From contig JAHNZQ020003150.1 in the NCBI GenBank assembly GCA_019155205.2, forward strand, positions 3,585,934 to 3,614,624: 28,691 bases of DNA, read 5' to 3'. This DNA comes from Gracilaria vermiculophylla (taxonomy: Eukaryota; Rhodophyta; Florideophyceae; Gracilariales; Gracilariaceae). Of this stretch, positions 18,970-28,042 are shown in pieces. The notes below the pieces were generated by a model, which saw nothing but the letters and a program-made list of their open reading frames with translations, had not been told where the DNA came from and did no database searches. How positions within the stretch are numbered: the first letter of the stretch is position 1; each line of letters starts with the position of its first letter. Both the position numbers and the translations under genes were made by a program.

Positions 18970-19924
18970 CGGAAACTAGAGCGCAACCAACACATTGTGC
19001 TGTTGCACTCCATCCATCCCAGGGTTCTCCAACTGTCACAATACCCGAAACTCGCTGAACACTCGGGTGTGGGAAGAACTTATCTAACCCTTCAGAAGGA
19101 CTGTTTTTTGCACGTGATGGCGGCGGATTGCTACACCACTGTGCAGTTCTGCAAACAATGCGCAAAGAACCAGGTCAAAGTCCGTTAGCATTACAACAAG
19201 CTGAACGCTCTCACTGCCAGGGCTTCTCTAAAGTATGTCGCAATCGACATTCCCTGTTCGCTTTTGAAGACGAGGAAAGGCAACACCTTTGTGCTCTAAA
19301 TTACCAATCGTTTTTCGAAGCCAGTTTGGACAGTTTCCATACGGACAATTCCCGCCTTCAAGGTTGCACAAGCGTTCTAACGCATTGAATCTTTGTTTAT
19401 GGGCCTCCTGTCAAGGTACTGTCCTACAACAGCAAGCGATTCGCGCTAAGGTTCTTTCAAGACGTCGGTCGCGTATTTGATGTGAGGAATCTCTTTACCA
19501 CGACCTATCACGCGCAAACTAACGAACAGGATGAACAAGTCGACCGGACACTGCTCGTGTCGCTGCGCACCTATGTTGCAGATCATCCCACCTCGCAGGA
19601 TCTCTTCACGGATGCTGTAACATATGTGTGCAATACGCTGGTACACTGTATCACCGTCCTTACTTCATTCGAGCCGGTTTTGTCGCGTAGGCCCCCGCCC
19701 TTAGCGTTGGGCTCGCATGCAAAAGCAAATAATGTTCCTTCAGTAGGTAAATTCCGCCTGGGATAGTAGGATTGGCTTAAAAAGCTTGTGACGGTGGCTC
19801 GGAAGGCAATGGAACACGTTCAAGCCGTGTAAAAGCGGAAATTCGATGAGCGCCTGCGTAGCTACCCACAAGAGCGTGTTAACCATGAGACCTACGTGTT
19901 CGTCCGGAATGAGTTCTTCAACAT
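18970..19924 (+). pseudogene. Gypsy integrase, zinc-binding and catalytic core, decayed
   Basis: The integrase inserts the DNA copy into the genome. The N-terminal zinc finger appears as PKLAEHSG ... FCKQCAKN (one His replaced by Tyr). The core has KYVAIDI with the first catalytic Asp (about 19240), KVLSYNSKRF where the second Asp is Tyr (about 19420), and TTTYHAQTNEQDEQVDRTLL, the glutamate region (about 19500). DLFTDAVTYVCNT and YVFVRNEF follow. Several stops (for example 19306 and 19378) and shifts are present. The reading breaks at about 19925, where foreign sequence begins. Confidence 0.7.
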
Positions 19925-20510
19925 TTTGATAGATGGAAGTCGCCATAGGTGTGATATCGTCAGTTCTTTTTTCGAGCGTAGAGCGCAGAACGTCCGCAAA
20001 GAGTGTTTGGTGACTCCGAAGGCACGATTTTCTAAAGATGGTCTCAGGTAATCACGATCGCGAGCCAGGGCAATCCTGAAAGGAGGTTCGCAAGCACCGA
20101 GGGGAGAGGGTGTTTCACTGGGCGCATTATGCTCCTACATGCGCTGCTATGAGGCACTTTGGAGATAGGCGGCCCAGAAACCTGAAGGCGATGGACAACA
20201 GTCTCCAACCGGGAAAAAAAGAAGACTCAAGGGTACTTCGTTTACTTCCCCAAGGAGAGGGGCTCAACCAAAAGATTAAATGTGGGGTCGCAAATCCCTC
20301 TCAACAGGTCTCAGCACTGCACAGTAGTCTAATTACCTATATTAATTAACCAAAAAGATCTAAATTCGAAAATTCTTCAAGAGCACTGTGGCACACGCGG
20401 ACCGAGTGATGCACCACGGGTCTCAAGTAAATAAAATAAGAATCATCGTTAGGAATACCCTATTATAAAGCCAAAAGACAATTTTACCTTAGGATCCACT
20501 GTACTACAAT
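19925..20510 (+). repeat. Foreign insert inside the Gypsy integrase, sharing a repeat with 26476-26664
   Basis: In related elements FVRNEFFN leads within about 20 residues to the GPY/F module. Here about 585 bp intervene between 19924 and the module at 20526. Part of the insert (about 19957-20125) matches 26476-26664, with conserved words such as TCGCGAGCC and TTCACTGGGC in the same order. The insert becomes AT-rich towards its end. It could be a small element or a fragment of one. I could not find its ends or a target-site duplication. Confidence 0.45.
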
Positions 20511-20525
20511 CAGCTCTTGTCCATA

Positions 20526-21375
20526 GTTGATGACTTCTTCCGGGTTGTGTCTTCTGACCGCTACATTGTGGTAATCGCCGTTGGCGATAAACAGGAGCAC
20601 CTGACATGGGAACGCGTAATACAAGCGCCTCCTCCCTCACATGAGGTCTCACTGGTCGACGACAATTCTGTCCTGGGATCCGGCCTTTCCAGCTCCACGA
20701 TCTCTCGGTCTCAAATGCTTCGTGACCCCACACGGGTAATTTTGGACCTTCTGGAACTGTCACATGCCCCGGCTCCACCGGGTGTCCCGGTTACACTGCT
20801 CCGTGCAACTCTTCGTGGGGTATACCCCCGCCCAATGGTGGTGGCGCGCCCACAGGTTTCCGCTCCGTCCGAGGGGGAAATCCGGCCGCTTAATCGCAGA
20901 TAGAATTTTCTTGCCTTCGCGATGAAACGCTGTTGCTGGGCTAACTTCCGCTGGCGGGAACAGACTCGGAAACCTATAACAAGAAGGGCCGCGGGCCGCA
21001 ATCGCGGACGAACCCACGGATGGATCTCTGGAGTCGACTGCCGCATACTCGGGGATGACCATGCACAATCTGGACAGGGCGGATTGCCAGCGAGCCCGAC
21101 CCACGGACCTGATCTGGCCGCAGCCAATGGACTCCCTCGACGACGTTGTGGCACCACCCGCTGAGCAGTGGCGAACCGCAACGTGGAACGCCGCTTCCGG
21201 AGGATCAGTCGGAGACAAGCCCGGAATCTAACCAGAACCCTTGGCAACTCATACGGAATACCGGGAAGACAAGGAAACCCAGTAAATACTTTCCCTGGAA
21301 ATCCTGCTGAGGGTTTTATATCCCCACGAAGGGAGCCATGACACCTCCGGCGTAATACTGACGCGGCAGCGCCGG
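20526..21375 (+). pseudogene. Integrase C-terminal GPY/F module and linker to chromodomain
   Basis: FFRVVSSDRYIVVI ... LTWERVIQAPPP (20530-20635) is the GPY/F module that closes Gypsy integrases. A linker in shifting frames follows, including an acidic part (PMDSLDDVVAPPAEQW, about 21125-21175), down to the chromodomain. The opposite strand is open for 294 codons here (20711-21595), but that product is Arg/Pro/Ser-rich without any domain and looks like a mirror of the real coding strand. Confidence 0.5.
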
Positions 21376-21540
21376 AAAGTGTACTTTCAAGAGTATATCC
21401 TTGACCGAGATGTCGAAAACGAAGCGGACCGAAAGGGTAGCATCTAGTACCAGGTCCACTGGAACGGGTATGACTCGAATTCGGATCCGGTAGAGCCGAC
21501 CAGGCATCTATCCCGCTCCACGGTTCTAAAGTATCACCGC
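21376..21540 (+). pseudogene. Chromodomain at the C-terminus of Gypsy pol
   Basis: A 55-codon segment reads KVYFQEYILDRDVENEADRK, then one stop, then YQVHWNGYDSNSDPVEP and HLSRSTVLKYH. This is the chromodomain pattern of an aromatic at the start, the Y-x-V-x-W-x-G-Y core and the acidic Glu-Pro before a closing helix. In chromoviruses this domain tethers the integrase to marked chromatin. The TAG at 21445-21447 cuts it in two. The aromatic cage is partly changed: the expected Trp after Asp-Ser is Pro or Val here. Confidence 0.7.
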
Positions 21541-21724
21541 CATGCAATACTCTCTTGTAGGAGACAGTGGATCGGGCCCAAAAGGGATAAAACACTGCAA
21601 GGACGGAAGGGGCTCCACCAAAGCGTGAGGTGCGGATGTTGACGGTGGAACATGACCTCTACCCTCCATCTGTTTTTCGCCCCCTTCGATCATCATCGTT
21701 TTTTCACCCAGCTCGCTGGTTTAA

Positions 21725-23868
21725 TCACACAATGCGGGCCGCAGTGCGCACGGGTTTTCCACCGGTGATGGCCCACTTTCCGACATATCCCGCTTACCAT
21801 CGCTCGATGCGCGCTTCGCGCAAGAGCAAAGAACAAGTGCAAGCAAAAACGTTCTCATGGCTTTCTACTGGAAGAGGCAATTCGTGTGCATTTTCCGTAT
21901 TACTCTATCCGCAAAATTCTTCATGAGGCTAAGCGCGTACCTCTGCCTCTTTGAAGACCGGATACTCCCGCTTAGGCGGTTTGCAAGGGTCTCCCTCTTC
22001 GCAAATGCATAACACGAAATCTCGCTAGGGACTCTCAATGGAACTGTGCGATGAAATCGCTTCAAGGCACCGAGTACGTAGAATTCGCAGATAACCGGTA
22101 ACTCTCGCCATGGAGGGCGGAGTCGTCCACGTCACCGCGTGTGAGGGAGTGCCTGGAGTAATGTCCTCAGGATTATCTGCCAGAGCAGCATCCCTCTCGT
22201 CGCGCAGGGCGTCTTTCTCAATGGATGTATACCTCTGTATGGCAGGCCCCACGTCCACCTCGTTCATGGATTCACCCGACTCGGAAACAGTATCGTCAAC
22301 CGGCACAGCAGATGCGTGATCCATCATCGGTTCACCCTCAGCATAGATGCGGTGAAAGCCTTCGTCGTTAAAGTATCCACAAGGGTGGTCAGCCAGGATC
22401 TTCCAGGGCGCATTGCGATTGATGTCCGCCTTAGCCTGACTGATATCCGTGTATTCTCATGAATCAAAATACACGAAATCGCCCACTCCCATACGGTGGT
22501 ACTCCCGAGACTGGGACCGGATGCGCGATGTGGCTGGCTTTCCTTGGAGTTCTGTCGCGGCACTTTGTCCCACCTGACTTTACTAAAGTAATTGCGCAAC
22601 TCTAGTATTTCTTTCTGGTTGTTTTCGCCTCTGAGTGGCATTTGCACGTCCCAGCTATGGATGGATCTCTGCAATCGTGTTGGGACACACCAAAGACGGT
22701 ATTGGTCGTACGCCTCGCCACAGATGTAATCTGCAGTGCTGACCGCCTACTTCGGGATGATGAAGGATCATCACCCAGAACTGAAATCGTCCACAACGGC
22801 GGAGTCGATATAGGTCAGGAGCGGAGAAAGCCCGACGAAACACCCCCTGCATGCCTGGACAGAGGCCCACCAATATGAAACTGGGACATACCGTAATCTG
22901 CGGGAACACGGCACGATGCGCTAGATCTCTGTGTTCTGACACGGTACGAAGAAGCTGTTTCGGGATTCCAACGCCGCTTTTCGCGGATGAAGTTATGCCT
23001 CAAGGGCGATGACTCTGCCTGGAGAGGTACCAAAATTTAGCTTGGATCATAGGCCGCGTCCAGCACAAAGCCTCTTGGAGCACCCGGACGCGGCCCCGCC
23101 ATTTCAGCGACTTCCAGTTGGTGAAGCGTACCGCAGTACCTGACTTCGTTGTATCTGCGAAAGAACACGACGTCGAAAGACAAACGATTCTACATGGGTG
23201 TCTTTAACGGTGCCCGGAACTGCGGGAGGTGCGTGACTCGGGTCAAAGAGCATTAGGCCTCTTCCAAGGATTCTCGGCGACGGCGGGTCATGGCATAAAA
23301 CTGTACGCCGATGCCGTTACACCAGTCCCAGGCCATGGTAACAACTCCATGATTTCCTTCCGGGAGGTCTCCCGAGTTGTAGGTGTACACGGAAATCAAT
23401 GGCTCGTCGAGGATGGCGATCGGATGGAACCATGGAGCGTGCATGAGCGTAAAGGTTCCTCCCACGAGTTATTGGGTCGGTCGCCATGATGGCGGCGTAG
23501 CTCGCTCAAGGTTAAACTGGCGCCTGTCCGAAAAAAAAGGCACCAACTGGGCGGTATGGAATGGCCGAATTTTCTGTTTCGGGTGCGTCTGAGGTCGGAG
23601 TATCCGCACGAGCAGCTTTCCCATCTTCAAGTCCCACTTCAGGTGCTTTCTCTTTAGGAGCAGTGCGGCTATGCCGCGCTATTGGAACTAAGCGGAAGCC
23701 AATCAAACGTCTTGCAGGGTGGTTCGGGGTGCTTTCGGAAACTGCGCATTCGTTAAAGATAGTAGCCAAATCAGTCGGAGAGGATTCACAATCAGCGCGT
23801 GTTGGCTATCGAGACAGAATCCTGGAAGCCGGCGAGTTTGGTGTACCCTTATTGCCGCTTGTACACAT
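21725..23868 (-). pseudogene. Antisense third gene between chromodomain and 3' LTR, function unknown
   Basis: Read on the minus strand from ATG 23866-23868, only about 45 bp from the LTR, long coding-like stretches follow in slightly shifting frames: an N-terminal Pro/Ser/Arg-rich part (to about 23512) homologous to 3558-4040, HAPWFHPIAILDEPL with VTMAWDWCNGIGVQFYAM (23253-23465), VVFFRRYNEVRYCGTL with PRGFVLDAAYDPS (about 23175-23042), MGVGDFVYFDS with WKILADHPCGYFNDEGFH (about 22485-22350), and an acidic tail (22327-22025). The same frame continues, with stops, as EEGDPCKPPKREYPVFKEAE to perhaps 21725. In the two parts where a second copy exists, differences fall mostly at third positions. 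I recognise no family. The VGDFVYFD part faintly recalls integrase C-termini, but that is a guess. The left limit is uncertain. Confidence 0.5.
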
Positions 23869-23901
23869 GACTCTTCCTAGTCAAGGAGCGCGGTCTATCT
23901 T

Positions 23902-23912
23902 TCAGGGGGACA
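23902..23912 (+). other. Polypurine tract next to the 3' LTR
   Basis: AGGGGGA just before the TG that opens the LTR copy at 23913. The same place in the other element (about 3517-3526 on the minus strand) reads AAGGGGAC. This is the expected site where plus-strand DNA synthesis is primed during reverse transcription. Confidence 0.5.
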
Positions 23913-24795
23913 TGGTGTGCCATACACTCTAGAAAGGGTTTTATTAGCACTTTGCCGATTCACCGGATATCGGTTAGGCTGTATGTATGAAAACGGTTGA
24001 TGTCGCGGGCACAATTCACGTACATTTGCACAGTAGATTCCGGAGTAGCCGAACTGGCGCGTGTCTCGTGACGTGGCGCGATTGCTAGACGGCCTCCGGC
24101 TCGTGCGTGGTAACCGGGCACCGCCCGCTGGCTATAGTAGGGGTGCCGGATGGAATCTGCTTTGCACGGTTATATAAGCATTTTCGATGTTTATTTATAT
24201 TGTTATTTTGGTTTCTTCGGCCTTAGAGCTGCAGTACTTAGTGCGACGGCCTCTCCACCGTCGCGCCAAGTAAACTGCACCAAGGGGGATCTCCGGTCTG
24301 AACTTTTCGCCCACATGAGTGAATCTCTCTATCGTGGGGAAGTACACCTTGGGTAACGGGAGTCAACCGCCCGTGACGCAAAGAACGAACGTCTGGACTA
24401 GTCTTCCCTTCTTTCATGTTCGCGCTTGTACTAGGCTAGCCCCACCGGACCTACAGTTCATCCCTTTTTGGACAACGTCCGCCACCCACTCAATGCAGCT
24501 AGCCCGACACCCGCGCGACCCAATATATTTCCCAGCCGCGTTTAAATAGTCGGATATGCTACAGGGAAAGCTCACGGAACCATCAGACACTGCCTCAATC
24601 ACGGGACTCGCCGGATCCCCGGTTTCTTCATTTGTCTTTTCTCCTGCACCCGTTGCGACGCCTCGGCCCCGGAGTTACGCCCGGCTCATGTGCCTCGCTC
24701 GACGAAAGCTTTGCATTTGAACCACCTGGCGAGAGGTGGGTTCCGAACATCCTTTTTGGTACTTTCTCCTCTGCGGTATTGCACTACAACTCCAT
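23913..24795 (+). repeat. 3' LTR of the long Gypsy element (copy C)
   Basis: About 880 bp aligning with both LTRs of the 2661-7342 element but in the opposite orientation. Shared blocks lie around GCGACGGC, GTCCGCCACCC and GGAGTTACGCCCGGC. It ends near ATTGCACTACA (24777-24787), a point also conserved in copies A and B. All three copies differ visibly from one another, so the two elements inserted long ago. Confidence 0.8.
24171..24178 (+). promoter_or_regulatory. TATA box in LTR copy C (TATATAAG)
   Basis: A good TATA box about 258 bp into the LTR, in the place expected for the U3 promoter. Copies A and B have degraded forms there. It would drive transcription rightward out of the element if this LTR still worked. 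Confidence 0.4.
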
Positions 24796-25948
24796 TTGTC
24801 GAAGGTAATGTAAATAGCAATGGTATATTTTATTTAATGCCAGAACAGTACATAACGCAGCGTGCTTTGTACTCCCATAAAGGTACTGTAGTCACGTGGA
24901 TGGAATGTAGAGAGCCCAGGGCGCCGCAACATATTTAGGAAGATGCGTGAGCTCCGTGCGCTTTCCCAGGATAAGCTATACACTCTGTAGCCTACCTCTC
25001 GACGTTGGCAGTTCTTGCAATCAACCAGCAGGTTCCCAAGCTCTCCATCATGTTTTACCATCCTCCAGACGTCGGATTCGTATTATCAATCGGTTACCGT
25101 CAGCTAACTCGTCATCCTGTATTTTCAGCCATTCTGATGCTGATTTTCTAATTATTCGCACTTGTCGAATTTCCACTTTTGGTTCGGGCCCTCCCTACCA
25201 TACCTAGACCAGCCTGATATTTCTTAATTACGAATAGGTCGTGTCTGTGGCGCGCGCTGTATCACACTGATGATAAACTGGGTCGTCAAATCCGCCGCCA
25301 ATCTTTCTGCGAGCAAACTGGAGCCCAAAAATAACTTAAAAACTCAGGCAGTGGCGGTGGAGGCTAGAGTTACTTTATACTCATTTACGCTGGCATACTT
25401 TTCCCTTTGATATAAAGGCTGCAACAAAAAAACCCATGCAAAATGCTGCTCAAGATGCCAGCCATCGTCGTCTGCAGTTTTACATACACAACCCACCCTC
25501 ACCCAGGCAACGCTTACCAGCTCACGGCACAGATAATCGTTTTATCATTTAAGTAAACTATTTAAAACCCGTTGTTCTCAATGAGATATAACTTCTGTTT
25601 TTGATGGTAAAGAAATATTACAATATTTCCAGTCCGTATCGAATAACGCACTTTACAAAAGGTTTCAAACCTTACTTGAAGTTCAGCGATGTTTTGGATT
25701 CGGTATTTTAGTATTTGAAGACGTTCGGAAAGGCTTATCAGTTGTGTCTATTCTTGGCCGTAGTCACTTCGTCTTTTACCATTTGAATTTACTCCTCTCT
25801 ATATGTATTTCCGAGAGCTAGAAACGTAGTTTCGCCAGACATATATGGCGAGCGTTGGGCCTCCCTAGAGGAAAAATAGCATCTGCGTCATTTCTCGAGA
25901 GCATTTGACATTTAGGTTCCTCGCTTAAAGAGGTTTGTGAAGTAAGCT
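24796..25948. other. AT-rich flank of the Gypsy element, no firm gene
   Basis: The DNA becomes AT-rich. Around 25200-24850 on the minus strand a coding-like piece (EIRQVRIIRKSASEWLKIQ and onward) runs about 60 codons with stops and a frame change, and the opposite strand is open over the same bases (24947-25207). Either could be a dead fragment; neither has a known domain. From 25210 to 25948 I see nothing coding. Confidence 0.35.
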
Positions 25949-26475
25949 ATGGAATCCATTTTGAATGTGACGGGCATGGTAATACCAATGTGCAGAATGC
26001 GTACTTCACAGACGCAACATGAAGAAATTGCGATTCAATTTCATTATAATGCTCCTAACGAGATCATCAATGCGGCGATCAATGTTCTGGGGAGCTGGTA
26101 CGACACCAAACTCGGCAGTTTCTCTAGAAGATATTATGCAAAACTATCATAAAATATGACAGTCACGTGTATGGCCAATAGAGGGGAGTCTAGATCTGCA
26201 AATAATACGAAGTGCAATAATAGTAAGATTGTGCGGACAAGAAAGACGAAAGATTCAGGTCCCATTCCGGAGTCCAATGATCTTCCCCGCTATAGACCTC
26301 ATCCTTTGGCGCACTATGACAAGCAAAAGGGAAAGTGCTGAGTGAGGAATACGTTCAATCAAGAACCACTTCGCGCAACTACAATTCACGCATACAATTG
26401 ATGCAAAACGGAGGGCTATACTTGTCGAGCTAGGTGTACTTTCACTGAAATACAGCCCCCGAAATATGGCCCTGA
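25949..26475 (+). pseudogene. Decayed reading frame with a cysteine-bearing C-terminus, unassigned
   Basis: A single plus-strand frame starts at ATG 25949 and runs 67 codons to a TAA at 26150-26152, then another 61 codons from ATG 26156 to a TGA at 26339-26341, and continues past further stops to about 26475 with no frameshift. The second part is basic (KTKDSG, HYDKQKGKC). The tail has Cys residues in a CKTEGYTCRARC pattern, which faintly resembles the cysteine-rich C-termini of piggyBac-type transposases. That resemblance is weak and there is no catalytic domain to back it. Confidence 0.3.
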
Positions 26476-26664
26476 ATCAATTTGTCGTACTGTCATTTCT
26501 CTTTTTGAAGTAGTTGGGCACAACATCCGTTAGGAGTTTTTGTTGATTCCAAAGGCGCGAGTTCCTAAAGAGGGTCTCTTGTATCCGCTGTCGCGAGCCG
26601 GGGGAATTCTGGAAGAGGTTCTGCAAACAACAAGCGAAGGGAGAGGTTCACTGGGCAGTTTCCA
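26476..26664 (+). repeat. Repeat fragment shared with the insert at 19925-20510
   Basis: It aligns with about 19957-20125. Translated on the plus strand the two copies agree at FFE/LFE, PKAR, K(D/E)GL and SRA. It ends abruptly at the 3' break of the Copia element (about 26660), so it marks either the site where Copia inserted or a rearrangement joining two repeats. Confidence 0.5.
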
Positions 26665-28042
26665 TCTCGGGGTAGTCATCTTCACAATGATCAGTACTCT
26701 CATCTGAGTCATTGCGTTCAACAAACTTCACATCTCTTAACACGACCACCTTGCTCCTTTGCTGATCCCACAGCTTATAGCCATGCGACCCAGAAGTGTA
26801 CCCAATGAAGATCGCCTGAACGGCACGGTCCTCTGGCTTCTTCAGCTTGTGATCCACTAACGTTTACCAGCATTTGCTCCCGAATACACGCAGATTGCTC
26901 ACGTTAGGCTTTTATTCATGCCACAACTCATATTGGGTCACGGTGCTGGGCAATGCTTTACACGTCACTCGGTTGCGCACAAAATTCAGTGCTTCTGACC
27001 AGAAGCTTTTGGGCAGATTCTTGTGACGAAGCAATATCCGGACCAAGTCCATGAGGGTGCGGTTGAACCTTTCGGCAAGCCCGTTCTGGTGTGGATTGTA
27101 AGGCACAGTTCGCTGATGTTCAGTACCGTGTGACTCAAGTTCTTTGGTAAATTTGTTTGATATGTACTCACCACCATTGTCCATTCGTAGCGCACCAAGT
27201 ACGCACTCATTGGCAGTAATGGTTTTGACATGAGTACCAATTTGGTTTTGAACAAACTTAAGCCACTTCACGAACATCTGGAACGCCTCGCTCTTGGTCT
27301 TGAGCATATACAGGAAACAGAACCGGCTGTAATCGTCTATGAATGTGACAAAGTAGCGCGAGCCTCCCAAGGGACCCATCTCCACTGGACCAGAAATGTC
27401 CGAGTGAACAAGGTCCAACAGCTTGGTTGCGCGCTCCCCCCCGTGCTTGGGAGTAGCCGCGCGGGTGGACGTGTCTACAGCACAAGAGTCACATACATCC
27501 ACAATCTGTGCCACATCCACATTCAGCCCTGACATAACGTCATCACGAGCCATTTGCTTGATGCCACCAACATTCACGTGAGCCATACGAACATGCCATA
27601 TCGACAGGTCAGATAGAAGTGCGCTTTTTGGGTCAGCAAGTTGTGAAAGTGTAATACAGAGGTAGTAAAGGCCTTTGACACGGCGTCCTTTTGCAATCAG
27701 AGCAGATTCCCTGTACACACACACCTTGTGCTTCTCGAACACAGCAGTAGTATCCAAGTCACGAATTGCAGATACCGATAGCAGGTGGTAACGCCAACTT
27801 GGCACGTGCACTACTTTGCTCAACTTGCACTTGCGCCTTGACCCGTCATTACTCACATCCAGCTCAATACAGCCTTCGCCACGCGACTCTAATTTAGAAG
27901 CATTGCCGACACTCACACCAGCAGCTGCCTTGCTCTCGAATGATTGGAACATGGAGTCGTCATAGGCCATGTGTGCGGTAGCACCGGAGTCAACAATGCA
28001 GTCACTGTAAGGGCCTTGGCTGCTCCACGAGCAGTGAGGCAA
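26660..28042 (-). pseudogene. Copia protease and integrase, truncated
   Basis: From 28042 to 26912 there is a 376-codon open frame. Near its start it has the protease active site VDSGATAHM (Asp18). WHVRMAH (His150, His155) and CDSC (Cys184, Cys187) form the integrase zinc finger, LVHSDISGP has the first catalytic Asp (215), LRMDNGGEY the second (288), and GLAERFNRTL the Glu (324), so the triad is complete. A TAA at 26912-26914 and another nearby interrupt the C-terminus, which goes on as VFGSKCW ... DHKLKKPED ... FIGYTSGSHGYKLWD to about 26660 and then ends in foreign DNA. There is no ATG: upstream it is joined to gag by a frameshift near 28020-28040. Confidence 0.85.

Larger units (their letters stand above)
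15400..24795 (+). mobile_element. Long chromovirus-like Gypsy element, decayed, 5' end lost in the gap
   Basis: On the plus strand, in order: gag tail (15400-16369), protease (16373), RT (17460-18090), RNase H (18190-18720), integrase (18970-20650, interrupted), GPY/F module (20526-20630), chromodomain (21376-21540), an antisense third gene (about 21725-23868, minus), a polypurine tract, and the 3' LTR (23913-24795). Domain order and chromodomain place it with chromovirus-type Gypsy (Metaviridae). The 5' LTR and most of gag are missing. Key residues are lost in protease, RT and integrase, and stops and frameshifts are frequent, so it is dead. Confidence 0.8.

Noticed and set aside
20711..21595. 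A 294-codon open frame on the minus strand opposite the Gypsy integrase tail and chromodomain
   Set aside because: It has no ATG and gives an Arg/Pro/Ser-rich product without a domain, and the plus strand there encodes the GPY/F module and the chromodomain. It is an antisense mirror of GC-rich coding DNA.
23561..23932. A 123-codon plus-strand open frame just before the 3' LTR, as a possible C-terminus of pol or an env-like protein
   Set aside because: The equivalent frame in the other copy is broken, and the ATG shared by both copies and the third-position excess favour the minus-strand frame. I keep it as the main competing explanation for that finding.
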